In this document: positions 24,376-33,256 of the stretch, piece after piece
Numbering within the stretch: the stretch's first letter is position 1
How the letters are laid out: each line of letters starts with the position of its first letter
NCBI GenBank assembly: GCA_038321775.1
Contig: JBBQFI010000005.1
Span: 62,001 to 126,000 of the forward strand
Direction: 5' to 3'
DNA: 64,000 bases
Origin: JBBQFI01 sp038321775
GTDB taxonomy: Bacteria > Verrucomicrobiota > Verrucomicrobiia > Chthoniobacterales > UBA10450
Translations under genes and position numbers: made by a program
Notes under the pieces: generated by a model
What the model was told of the DNA's origin: nothing
Databases searched by the model: none
What the model saw: only the letters and a program-made list of their open reading frames with translations

Positions 24376-25325
24376 TTCATCCGATCGAAGGTTTTTTGAA
24401 GTAATTGCAAATCGGTAGCGTTTCCGGTTTTCTCGCGACTGCTCTCAATCCACTTTTTCTCGAGCGCATTCTTCGTAGGTCTGTCGCTTTGATAAAAGAC
24501 GCCGAAGACTCCCGGGAAAGGTAGCTGCGCGAGTTTGTAGGCGGCGAGCTCGTCGGTGACGTCGTGGCGCAGCTCGTCCTCGGGACTGTTGTCCCATTTC
24601 TTTTCTTCGATCAACTCGAAGGCGCCGCCTTTGCGTGGATTGGCCGGATCGAAGACGCCGGGGAAAAATTCAACGCATTCACTTAAACATTCGATGACGC
24701 TGAAGCCCTGGTGATCCATGGCGCGCTCGATCATCTGGATCATGTGATTGACCTGCGTGGCGTGCGTGCGCGCGATGAAGGTGGCCCCGGCGCTGATGAG
24801 TTGTTTCATCGGGTTGACCGGCATGTCGATCGCGCCCTGCGGGTCGGTCTTGGATTTGAATCCTATAGGCGAGGTAGGCGAGGTCTGTTTCTTGGTCAGG
24901 CCATAGACGAAGTTGTCCATGATGAAGTAGACGAGGTTGATGTTCTTGCGCGCGCCGTGGTTGAGATGGTTGCCGCCGATGGAGAAACCGTCGCCGTCAC
25001 CGCCAAAGAGGAAGACGTTGAGGTCGGGCCGGGCGAGGCTGATGCCGCTGGCGAGCGGGACGGCGCGGCCGTGAATGAAGTGCGCGCCGAAGCCGTTGAC
25101 GAAATAGGGAAAGCGCGATGAGCAACCGATGCCAGCGAGGGTGACGATCTTCTCGTGATCGAGCTGACGTTTCTCGATGACTTTGTAATAAGAGGCGAGC
25201 ACGGCGAAGTCGCCGCAGCCGGGACACCAGGTGGGGTGATCGGCGGTGACGGCTTTCTTGGTGAGTTTCTCGCGTGGCGGAATCTCGGTGACGGTGGTTG
25301 GGGCGGTTGGTGTTTCAGTGCTCAT
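24372..25325 (-). CDS. korB: 2-oxoacid:acceptor oxidoreductase beta subunit
   Basis: 317 residues. TWCPGCGDFAVLASYYK near the N-terminus and the thiamine pyrophosphate motif FGGDGDGFSIGGNHLNHGAR (about 109-128) define the beta subunit of 2-oxoglutarate- or 2-oxoacid:ferredoxin oxidoreductase. With the alpha subunit it oxidatively decarboxylates a 2-oxoacid to acyl-CoA, reducing ferredoxin. The N-terminus is Thr/Pro-rich. The last residues, LLQKTFDRMK, recur as three extra copies downstream. Confidence 0.92.
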   Translation of the reverse strand: MSTETPTAPTTVTEIPPREKLTKKAVTADHPTWCPGCGDFAVLASYYKVIEKRQLDHEKIVTLAGIGCSSRFPYFVNGFGAHFIHGRAVPLASGISLARPDLNVFLFGGDGDGFSIGGNHLNHGARKNINLVYFIMDNFVYGLTKKQTSPTSPIGFKSKTDPQGAIDMPVNPMKQLISAGATFIARTHATQVNHMIQMIERAMDHQGFSVIECLSECVEFFPGVFDPANPRKGGAFELIEEKKWDNSPEDELRHDVTDELAAYKLAQLPFPGVFGVFYQSDRPTKNALEKKWIESSREKTGNATDLQLLQKTFDRMK

Positions 25326-25456
25326 GTTTAAAATTCGTTAGGGGATTTAATTAGGAAGCCAGGAATCCACGAAGGGGACGACGTGATTCAGGTTCAATTC
25401 CTGGTTTCGTGGTTTCCAACTTCATCTTCTTCCTATTTTCCCGCTTTCCTGATTCG

Positions 25457-25672
25457 TTAGGCTTTCTCCGGCAGTTGCGCGGAATCGGGGCGAGTTTCGT
25501 TTGTTCCAGCAGCAGCGTTCTCGGCTTCAGTCCCGGGTTTAGTCGGCGTGTTGTCGCCGGCGTGATCGACGGCGGTCGACACTTTCGCTGCAGCGCGATC
25601 GGTCGCGGCTGCGGTGCTGGCATCTTCCGCAGCCGGCTCTTCTTTTCCTGATTTCTTGCTTTCCTGATTCAT
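25457..25672 (-). CDS. Small Ala/Thr-rich protein between korA and korB
   Basis: 71 residues, low complexity: SKKSGKEEPAAEDASTAAA and similar acidic-Ala runs, without a fold signature. It fills the space between korA and korB on the same strand, and its TAA lies in a TCGTTAGG octamer (25454-25461). It could be a disordered linker protein or translated spacer. Confidence 0.35.
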   Translation of the reverse strand: MNQESKKSGKEEPAAEDASTAAATDRAAAKVSTAVDHAGDNTPTKPGTEAENAAAGTNETRPDSAQLPEKA

Positions 25673-25677
25673 TGAGT

Positions 25678-27663
25678 CTACCCCACTCCTTGTGGTACGA
25701 CTTCTTCGACGCTGTCCACATTCTCGGGCGAAGTGTCGACGTGCAGGGACGAATGAGCGGCGTGCACAGTCGGACGGCTAACCACTCCGTCCCTGCCCGG
25801 GAAGGTGCGACCTTTGAAGACGCCTTCCAGAATTTCCTTCACGCGATACGTCAGGCCGTCGGTCTTGGTTACGCTCTCGATTTTCGGTTCGCAATAGCGC
25901 GCGCGCAAAATGGTGGCGAGCTGGCCGAAGCCATAAATCCCCTGGTCGTTCATCTCCACGGTGACGATGCGTTTGAAGTTCTTGAAGATTTTTTCCAATC
26001 CGTTAGGCAACGGATGAATGTGGCGCAAATGGATCGCGCCCATTTTCTCGCCGTGTTCGCGTCCGCGTTTCACAGCGTCGTGGATCGGGCCATAGGTTGA
26101 TCCCCAGCCAACGAGCAATGTGTCGCCGCTTTGATCGCCGTAAATTTCCGGCGTCGGAATTTCTTCGGCGAGCTTTTGCAGTTTCGTGCGGCGTTTCGCC
26201 GTCATGGCCATGTGCAACTTCGGGCTGCCGGTCGGATGACCTGCCTCATCGTGTTCAAGTCCGCTGATGAGCGGATATTTCCCATCGAGAATGCGGGTGC
26301 CGGGCGCGAGATGATGCGTGATTTGATCGAGCGGGTAAGGCTTGAAGGTTTCGCGCGGCGTGAGATCGGGCTTCGGATCGATCATCAATTTCGCGAGATC
26401 GGGTTCGTCAAAAGCTTCGATGCGCGTGGCGAGTGAGGTGTCGCTCAAAATAAAAACCGGCGTGCTGTACTTGCGCGCGATACGCGCGGCTTCGATCGAG
26501 ATGTAGAAACAATCCTCCACCGTCGCCGCAGCGAGGACGACGCGCGGGCTGTCGCCATGCCCGCCGTAAATCGCCTGATGCAAATCGCTCTGCTCGACAT
26601 TGGTCGGCAAACCGGTGCTCGGTCCGCCGCGTTGCACATTTATAATAATAAGCGGTATCTCGGCCATCGATGCCCAGCCGATCGCCTCGGTCTTGAGCGA
26701 AATGCCAGGACCGGCGCTGCCGGTGACCGCGAGATATCCGGAAAAGGAAAAGCCGAGCGCGAGCGAGACGGCACCGAGTTCATCCTCGGCCTGGACAAAC
26801 ATGCCGCCGTATTTTGGAAATTCGCGCCGCAGCGTTTCCATAACCGACGACCAGGGAGTGATCGGATAACCAGCGCCGTAGCGCACCCCACCGGCGATCA
26901 ATCCGTAGGCGAGCGCCTGGTTGCCATCCATTGTGATCTGCGCGGGGGCGCCCGGTTTTTTTTCGACGTGCTCGAATTGATACTGCTTCGTCAGGACGTT
27001 GCCGACGGGATAAGCGTAGCCGGCCGTGAACGCCATGATGGCGGTGTTGACGATGCTCTCATCTTTGCCGGTGAATTTTTCTTTGATCAGCGTCGCCAAT
27101 TTCTCGGTATCGAGATGAAAAATCTTGGCGATCAAGCCAAGGATGAAAATGTTTTTGCCTTTGTCCTTCGCCGTGCCGCCGAGCGCTTCGACCGTGAGGC
27201 CGGTGATGGGAACGCCGACGTAAACGAAACGTTTGTCGTCGAGGTTCGGCTCGACGTTATCGGAATCGTAAAGGAGGACGCCACCTTCTTTGAGAAAATC
27301 GATGTGGTCCTGATAACTGTGTTGATAGAACGCGACGAGAAAATCGGCTTCATCGCCCGCGGAAAGCACTTCGCCTGTGCCCATGCGGACCTGGAAAATG
27401 GACGGGCCGCCGGAAATCGTGGCGGGAATCGTCATGTAGGTCATGACGTCGTGGTCGCTGCGTCCGGCGAGGCGCGCGAGAAATGCACCGGCCGATTGAA
27501 TGCCGTCCTGCGAATTTCCGGCGAGACGAATGACGGCGTCGTTGATGTTTTCGGGACGCAGATCGGCGCGGTCGGAACCCGGACTGGCGGATTCCGGAGA
27601 AGGCGCGCCGTTCGTCGCCTGTTTTTCCGCTTGAGTATTATTTGGAGTTACAGAATCGCTCAT
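25678..27663 (-). CDS. korA: 2-oxoacid:acceptor oxidoreductase, fused gamma-alpha subunit
   Basis: 661 residues from the ATG at 27663. The N-terminal part (about 25-210, beginning IRLAGNSQDGIQSAGAFLAR) is the gamma domain, fused to the alpha domain: MDGNQALAYGLIAGGVRYGA, GYPITPWSSVMETL and NVQRGGPSTGLPT. This fused form pairs with the beta subunit downstream. The pair suggests a reductive or ferredoxin-linked step at 2-oxoglutarate or a similar 2-oxoacid. The C-terminal 60 residues extend beyond the usual domain. Confidence 0.92.
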   Translation of the reverse strand: MSDSVTPNNTQAEKQATNGAPSPESASPGSDRADLRPENINDAVIRLAGNSQDGIQSAGAFLARLAGRSDHDVMTYMTIPATISGGPSIFQVRMGTGEVLSAGDEADFLVAFYQHSYQDHIDFLKEGGVLLYDSDNVEPNLDDKRFVYVGVPITGLTVEALGGTAKDKGKNIFILGLIAKIFHLDTEKLATLIKEKFTGKDESIVNTAIMAFTAGYAYPVGNVLTKQYQFEHVEKKPGAPAQITMDGNQALAYGLIAGGVRYGAGYPITPWSSVMETLRREFPKYGGMFVQAEDELGAVSLALGFSFSGYLAVTGSAGPGISLKTEAIGWASMAEIPLIIINVQRGGPSTGLPTNVEQSDLHQAIYGGHGDSPRVVLAAATVEDCFYISIEAARIARKYSTPVFILSDTSLATRIEAFDEPDLAKLMIDPKPDLTPRETFKPYPLDQITHHLAPGTRILDGKYPLISGLEHDEAGHPTGSPKLHMAMTAKRRTKLQKLAEEIPTPEIYGDQSGDTLLVGWGSTYGPIHDAVKRGREHGEKMGAIHLRHIHPLPNGLEKIFKNFKRIVTVEMNDQGIYGFGQLATILRARYCEPKIESVTKTDGLTYRVKEILEGVFKGRTFPGRDGVVSRPTVHAAHSSLHVDTSPENVDSVEEVVPQGVG

Positions 27664-27736
27664 AAATCGATCACACGCAGTTAACACACTAACAAAAGTA
27701 GCCGATGAATCCAGCAGGCATTATTCCGCGATACGA

Positions 27737-28291
27737 ATGAAAGCGGACGAACGCGATGGAGGGCGCCGCGCTGTCGGCGTCCGACGAATTAGACGCGACG
27801 GCGTATATTTCAGAATGAATGGGGAAGGTGAACATAAGCGTAAACATCCAGCGCACATGCCGGTGGTCGAACGCCACAATGAGCCCGTAATTATTTTTCT
27901 CACAGTTTGCAGCGACGACCGGAAAGACATTTTCGCTTCGCCCGACAGCAGCGGAGTCATTGTTGATGCATGGAAGAATGCCAAATCGTGGCTCGTGGGT
28001 CGCTATGTGATCATGCCAAATCATATTCATCTTTTTTGTGCTCCCGGCGTTTTTCCATCCGAACCGCTCCAACAATGGGTTCGCTTTTGGAAGAACCTCG
28101 CTTCCCGCAACTGGCCACGCCTCAAAGAGCACCCAATCTGGCAACGTGATTTTTGTGACACGCAATTGCGCCGGCACAAAAATTACGAGGCGAGATGGAA
28201 CTATGTGATTGCTAATCCCGTCCGCGCAGGACTTGTCGAAAAATCGCGGGATTGGCCATTTCATGGTGAGATAAATATTCTTCCATGGTAA
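27737..28291 (+). CDS. REP-associated tyrosine transposase (RAYT)
   Basis: 184 residues; an ATG at 27815 is an alternative start. The HUH motif is in VIMPNHIHLFC, and the later WNYVIANPVRAGLV helix carries the catalytic tyrosine region of IS200/IS605-like RAYTs. RAYTs are domesticated transposases linked to REP/REPIN hairpins, of which this window has several. The flanks (27690-27790 and 28290-28325) are G+C-rich and hairpin-prone (for example GGCGCCGCGCTGTCGGCGTCC-like pieces), as expected for RAYT-adjacent REPs. Confidence 0.85.
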   Translation: MKADERDGGRRAVGVRRIRRDGVYFRMNGEGEHKRKHPAHMPVVERHNEPVIIFLTVCSDDRKDIFASPDSSGVIVDAWKNAKSWLVGRYVIMPNHIHLFCAPGVFPSEPLQQWVRFWKNLASRNWPRLKEHPIWQRDFCDTQLRRHKNYEARWNYVIANPVRAGLVEKSRDWPFHGEINILPW

Positions 28292-28338
28292 TGCTCTGGC
28301 GGAATGGGTCACGACGGCGCGTGCCCCTCCATCTGAAA

Positions 28339-29457
28339 ATGAAACTTTTCTTTTATACATTGCTCGCGGTTCCAGGCATCGTTTTCGCCGCGGATAATAA
28401 CTCGCCTAAGTTCGACGCCGCGGCCGCGGAACGATTCGCAAAACTCGCGCTGGCCTGCGTGGCCAAGGAATATCCAAACCACATCAGCCACGTTTTGAAC
28501 AGCGACGCGGATGTGGCGCCGCCGCGAAAACTGACGCCGGCGTTTTGCGGTTGCTACGACTGGCACTCGTCGGTGCACGGTCACTGGCTGCTCGTTAGGC
28601 TGATTCGCACATTTCCTGATGCGCCCTTTGTCGCGCCCGCGCGTGCAGCGTTGCGCAAAAGTTTGTCGGCAGAAAATCTGAAAGAGGAAGCTGCCTATCT
28701 TCACGGAACGGGCCGCGCGAGTTTCGAGCGGCCATATGGATTAGCGTGGCTGTTGCAATTGTGCGCCGAGCTGCGCGAATGGGACGATCCGCAAGCGCGC
28801 GAGATGCTGGCGAATTTGCAGCCGCTCGAGAACGCCGCGGTCGATCGTTTGAAAACGTGGCTGCCGAAACTTTCGCATCCCGTACGGATCGGCGAACACG
28901 ATCAGACAGCGTTCGGGCTCGGGCTCATGCTCGATTACGCGCGAGGGAAGCACGACGACGCTTTCGCGAAACTTGTGGCTGATTCTGCACGGAAATTTTT
29001 CCTGGCCGACAAAAATTGCCCGCTCGATTACGAACCATCGGGCGAAGATTTTCTTTCACCCTGCCTGGGCGAAGCGGACGTGATGCGACGTGTGCTTCCG
29101 CAGAAAGAATTCGCGAAGTGGTTGAAAGAATTCATGCCGCAAATTCCAACGGCGCCTCGACGCAGCGAGGCGGCTACAGGTTGGCTGCCGGTCGCTATCT
29201 CGCCTGATCCGAGCGATCCGAAGCTAGCGCATCTCGATGGACTAAACCTGAGTCGTGCCTGGATGCTGGAAGGAATTCTTTCCGCGCTGCCGGCCGACGA
29301 TTCGCACCGCGCCGCTCTGCGAGCAGTCGCCGACGCGCATGCACGCGCTGGTCTCGCCGCCGTCACGGGCGAACATTACGAGGGCGGACATTGGCTCGGT
29401 AGTTTTGCGGTTTACCTAACGACTCAGCGCGGAATCGAACGACCGTCATCGAAATAA
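28339..29457 (+). CDS. Secreted DUF2891 domain protein
   Basis: 372 residues from the ATG at 28339. A signal peptide (1 to about 18, ending VFAA) is followed by a DUF2891 domain. Landmarks are CGCYDWHSSVHGHWLLVRLI, HGTGRASFERPYGLAWLLQL, CPLDYEPSGEDFLSPCLGEA and the final GEHYEGGHWLGSFAVYL. The repeated Trp, His and Asp motifs suggest an alpha/alpha-toroid glycosidase-like or lyase-like enzyme, but no activity is established. Its 3' end overlaps the convergent nucleoside hydrolase pseudogene by 34 bases. Confidence 0.85.
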   Translation: MKLFFYTLLAVPGIVFAADNNSPKFDAAAAERFAKLALACVAKEYPNHISHVLNSDADVAPPRKLTPAFCGCYDWHSSVHGHWLLVRLIRTFPDAPFVAPARAALRKSLSAENLKEEAAYLHGTGRASFERPYGLAWLLQLCAELREWDDPQAREMLANLQPLENAAVDRLKTWLPKLSHPVRIGEHDQTAFGLGLMLDYARGKHDDAFAKLVADSARKFFLADKNCPLDYEPSGEDFLSPCLGEADVMRRVLPQKEFAKWLKEFMPQIPTAPRRSEAATGWLPVAISPDPSDPKLAHLDGLNLSRAWMLEGILSALPADDSHRAALRAVADAHARAGLAAVTGEHYEGGHWLGSFAVYLTTQRGIERPSSK

Positions 29458-30400
29458 GCGCGAGAGGATGTCAGTCTTCGCAGGACGAAATCCTTCGCCC
29501 TCGGCGCGACTTTCGTGCACCACCGAACGGAACGGGATTTATTTTCGGAGCGGCGCCGTGCAATTAGATTTCCGGATTCGAGCGACGCGTATCGTTTCTC
29601 CGTCATGAGCAGCGACGGCCGCGTCGCGGGAAGTATCGCAAGGACATCAAAGACGGGAGCGCCTTTTGCTTTGACGAAGTGCGTCCAAAACCAAGCCAGC
29701 TCCGGCTTTTTCGATAAAGATACGCTCCCGCATTTCCGCTCGCGCGGATCGCGCGGAGGTCCGCTGCATTCAGAATCAGTTGCGTGGATGACGTTTCAAT
29801 GGGCGTCAGGAAAATCGGAATGCCCGATTGCAGAACCACGCGCGCGCCTGCCGGATCTTTGAAAACATTCGCATCGTGAATGCGAAATCGATCGTTCGGA
29901 CTGACGGCCACTTTACCGCCGCGCGATGTCCCGCCGACAAAAATGATCCGCGCAATGCGATCCGCCAATTCTGGATGAATTTTCAGAAACGTCGCGAGAT
30001 TCGTTAGGGGACCGAGCGCGATGTAAGTCAGGCGTCTTTCTTTTCGCAACTCCGCTGCTAACGCTTCGGTCGCAAGAGTTCCGTGTCCCAGATCGCGCGC
30101 GGAACCGGCTCCCGCATGGACAGCCGCGGAGTCGAGCCCAGCTTCGGCGCCGAAATGATCGGCGAAGTATTTCGCGGCGCGAGTCGTATCGCGAAGCGGT
30201 GCATTCCCATAAGTCGTGCTGATTCCGGCAATGCGAACTTCCGGACAATTGAATGCGAAGAGCAAGGCAAAGGCATCGTCGACTTCGCGCAACGGCGACC
30301 CGATGGATGGATCGGTATCGATCCAGATCGTGCCGGCGTTTGCGAGCGGCGCAGAGCACGAAATGAAAATCAGGAAGAGAAACAACCTGGTCCGTGTCAC
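29424..30400 (-). pseudogene. Inosine-uridine nucleoside hydrolase, frameshifted
   Basis: The first frame (30400 to 29603, 265 residues) has a signal peptide and the IUNH calcium-site motif IDTDPSIGSPLREVDDAFAL, then YGNAPLRDTTRAAKYF and ALGPLTNLATFL. After KSRSWL (near 29693) the reading shifts: the frame from about 29690 to 29424 continues as FWTHFVKAKGAPVFDVLAIL and LLMTEKRYASLESGN, the expected C-terminal part. A single base loss near 29690 explains it. If real, the enzyme is truncated after most active-site residues. Confidence 0.75.
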
Positions 30401-30434
30401 GGTCGAATTAAACGTCGAGGGGCGCGACCGGGAG

Positions 30435-31487
30435 TTACGGCGCCGTCGAACTAAAGCGCAATGCCTTGCGAAGCTCCGTCGGTAGTTCCGGCAAATTCCG
30501 GCGCTCGATCAGAAACGTGATCACGCCCGCCAGTTCCTTGAAGATGTAATTCTTGTTCACGGCGCCTTGCAGATATTGTTCGCCGCTGCTGCCCCCGGTG
30601 CCGACGCGCGTGCCGATCATGCGCCGCACCATTTGCAGATGGCGGTAACGAAAGTTCGCAACCTGCTCATCGATTTCGATCAAGGCGTTGAGCAAGGCAA
30701 AAGGCAAACGAAAGAGCGGCTCGTCGCGATAAAGCATGATGAAAAGCGCGGCGCGCAACGCCGGCGGTGAAAAATCTCCTGCGCCGCTTTTGAAAAACAC
30801 GTCATCGAATTTCCCGAGCAAATCCGGTTTGTCGTCGCGCGCGGAAAGACTCTCTCCGTAAAGCAGGCGATAACGTTCCCAGAATTTCGGTCCGTCTTTC
30901 GCTTCTAGATCCTTCCAAAACGAATCGTCGAAAAACGGCATCCGCTCGAGCCATTGCTCCACCAGCTCTAATAACGAAGGCAACTTTTCGGCCTCGGTGA
31001 TGTCTTTGTAGTCCTGCTCGTTGAAGCCGCCGACGTCGGTGTGCTTGTAGTAATCGGGTCGAAAACGATTTTCCATGCGGAGCCCGAGCGTCGATTCGAT
31101 CTGGCGGAATTGTCTGCTCTGAAAACCGGAAGCGCCTTCGAGCCGCGAACGGAAATCGAGAAAATCCAGCGGCGTCATGGTTTCGAGGACGTCGACTTGC
31201 CGGTTCAGCAATTTCCAAATCTCGACGACGCGTTTCAGGCGATGCACGACGACATTCATGTCCGCGCCGTTATCGTCCGCGGAAGGTTTACGCAGAACGT
31301 CGCAACACGCCTCGAGCTCGTGCAGGATTTGTTTGAACCAAAGCTCGTAGGTTTGATGCACGATGATGAAAAGCATTTCATCGTGCGCCTGGACTTTGCC
31401 GTCTTTCAGGCTGAGCGGCTTCTGGAGCGCGAGCAGTTCCTCGACCCCGAGATACGTCCCGTAATATTGATTGAACGGACACTCCAT
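30435..31487 (-). CDS. kynA: Tryptophan 2,3-dioxygenase
   Basis: 350 residues. HDEMLFIIVHQTYELWFKQI (about 35-54), SRLEGASGFQSRQFRQIE (about 118-135) and the GTRVGTGGSSGEQYL block with the substrate-binding Thr region are the family landmarks. The haem enzyme opens the indole ring of tryptophan to N-formylkynurenine in the cytoplasm, the first step of the kynurenine pathway. No other kynurenine gene is in the window, so it may supply NAD precursors or simply degrade tryptophan. Confidence 0.93.
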   Translation of the reverse strand: MECPFNQYYGTYLGVEELLALQKPLSLKDGKVQAHDEMLFIIVHQTYELWFKQILHELEACCDVLRKPSADDNGADMNVVVHRLKRVVEIWKLLNRQVDVLETMTPLDFLDFRSRLEGASGFQSRQFRQIESTLGLRMENRFRPDYYKHTDVGGFNEQDYKDITEAEKLPSLLELVEQWLERMPFFDDSFWKDLEAKDGPKFWERYRLLYGESLSARDDKPDLLGKFDDVFFKSGAGDFSPPALRAALFIMLYRDEPLFRLPFALLNALIEIDEQVANFRYRHLQMVRRMIGTRVGTGGSSGEQYLQGAVNKNYIFKELAGVITFLIERRNLPELPTELRKALRFSSTAP

Positions 31488-31920
31488 CCCGAATTGTCTC
31501 GCACCGCTGCGGGTGGGTCAATCGATGGATTCGTTCATCCGCCAGCGCGAACCGTTACGCATTTTATTCGTTAGGCCAAACGATGTGTCGAACTTCTCCA
31601 CCATGCGCGCGAAGCGTTTCAAGCGCGCGCCGTATTTCAGCCGGGCGCGAAGACTTGGCTCAGCGTGGGTGCCGTTATTTTCGAATCCGTTGCCATTGTG
31701 GCCGTTTGAGGAACGACTTACCTCGGCAAAATCTGTCGCAGAGTTTTTCATTTCGAAATTTTGAATCGAAAATGTGGCAGGCAGGTTAAGGCCACGTCAC
31801 ATTTTTGTGAAATCAGAGCTCAGCAATCCTCGTGCTCGACGATGACGCTCGGAGGATTTTCCTCGTGGCGAACAATCTTAATTTCGTCACTCGTTTGTTT
31901 CCTAAACGTAACTTCGCCGA
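31488..31920 (-). other. Gap upstream of kynA and of the phospholipase-C-like gene
   Basis: No recognised gene. A 77-codon minus-strand frame (31518-31751, basic C-terminal half) ends 31 bases before kynA but resembles no family. A TCGTTAGG octamer is at 31568-31575. AAACGTAAC (31904-31912) shares nine bases with the Pho-box-like site upstream of pstC. Confidence 0.4.
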
Positions 31921-33255
31921 ATGAAAGACCTCGGCTATAAAACGCGGCATATGGGTTTGCCGTTTCTTTTTCGCTTTCTGATCGTCTGCGCTCTCGGTGT
32001 CGCGCCGTTGCTGCGCGCCGATTCGCTTCCGCCACCGAAATCAGCCGGGTTCGAGCATGTCATCGTCGTGATGATGGAGAATCGTTCCTTCGATCATTTC
32101 ATGGGCTGGCTTCCGGGTGCGAATGGCCAGCAGGCCGGTCTGACTTTTCTCGACAGCAATGGCGGATCGCATCCGACGCATGCGCTGCCGCCTGATTATC
32201 AAGGCTGCGGGTTTCTCGATCCGGGGCATTCTTATGAAAACGGTCGTGTGCAATATCACAACGGCGCGGCCAATGGCTGGCTCTTGAACGGCTCGGATGG
32301 CGATTCGTCAGATCCAAATCGTGCGAACGACATTTACGCGATTGGTTATTACGGCCAAAGCGATCTCGCGTTTCTCGGCGCGGCCGGACCGGCCTTCACG
32401 GTTTGCGACAATTATTTCGCGGGCATTCTCTCGGCCACTTATCCGAATCGATTTTACATGCACGCGGCGCAAACGGATCGCCTGGACAATGCGTCTACGA
32501 TTTCCACGTTGCCGACGATCTGGAGTCGATTGGAGGAAAAGGGATTTTCCGGTCGCTATTACTATAGCGATCTGCCGTTTCTCGCGTTGTGGGGCTCGCG
32601 CTACCTTGGAATTTCAAAACCGTTCACCCAGTTCCTGACTGATGCCGCCAACGGCACGCTGCCGAATGTCGCCTTCATCGATCCGCGCTTTGAAGACGAA
32701 GGCAGCGGAACATCCGGCGACGATCATCCGCACGCCGACATTCGGAACGGCGAAGTTTTCCTGAACCAAATTTACAACGCGCTTCGCAACAGTCCGAATT
32801 GGTCGAAGACCGTCCTCATAATCAATTACGATGAGTGGGGCGGATTCTTCGATCACGTCCCGCCGCCGCTCGCACCGATTCCTACCGCCAGTGCAGCTGC
32901 GGGCGACACGGATGGACGGCTCGGATTTCGAGTTCCATGCATCGTGATTTCTCCGTACGCGCGGCGAAACTTCATCGCGCACGGTCAGTACGATCACACT
33001 TCGATCTTGAAAATGATCGAATGGCGTTTTGGATTAACGCCGCTGACGGTGCGCGATTCTTCCGCGGGCAATCTGGCAGATGTTTTAAATCTCGCGCAGC
33101 CCGATGTGACCGCGCCCGCGTTCAACGTGCCGACGGGACCATTCGGCGCGGCGTGTTCTCCCTTGCCTAACGACCCCGAAGCGGCCGAATGGCTGGAGAA
33201 TCAACAGGAGTTAAAAGCGCTCGCGCTGCAATTCGGATTTCAGGGGGTGCACTAA
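31921..33255 (+). CDS. Secreted phosphoesterase, phospholipase C / acid phosphatase family
   Basis: 444 residues; the ATG at 31951 gives a cleaner signal peptide (FLFRFLIVCALGVAPLLRAD). The domain contains VIVVMMENRSFDHFMGWLPG, then NYFAGILSATYPNRFYMHAA and INYDEWGGFFDHVPPP, and closes with SPYARRNFIAHGQYDHTSIL. These are the metal-binding and nucleophile motifs of PF04185 phosphoesterases. It is probably exported and cleaves phospholipid or other phosphoesters. A second exported phosphoesterase begins two bases after it. Confidence 0.88.
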   Translation: MKDLGYKTRHMGLPFLFRFLIVCALGVAPLLRADSLPPPKSAGFEHVIVVMMENRSFDHFMGWLPGANGQQAGLTFLDSNGGSHPTHALPPDYQGCGFLDPGHSYENGRVQYHNGAANGWLLNGSDGDSSDPNRANDIYAIGYYGQSDLAFLGAAGPAFTVCDNYFAGILSATYPNRFYMHAAQTDRLDNASTISTLPTIWSRLEEKGFSGRYYYSDLPFLALWGSRYLGISKPFTQFLTDAANGTLPNVAFIDPRFEDEGSGTSGDDHPHADIRNGEVFLNQIYNALRNSPNWSKTVLIINYDEWGGFFDHVPPPLAPIPTASAAAGDTDGRLGFRVPCIVISPYARRNFIAHGQYDHTSILKMIEWRFGLTPLTVRDSSAGNLADVLNLAQPDVTAPAFNVPTGPFGAACSPLPNDPEAAEWLENQQELKALALQFGFQGVH

Positions 33256-33256
33256 C

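Noticed and set aside
31518..31751. 77-codon minus-strand frame upstream of kynA
   Set aside because: No family resemblance, and its composition matches shadow coding; kept only as a note in the gap entry.
31820..32035. Minus-strand frame ending IVRHEENPPSVIVEHEDC
   Set aside because: Overlaps the start of the phosphoesterase gene on the opposite strand and lacks a convincing start; the peptide end looks sensible, but evidence is thin.
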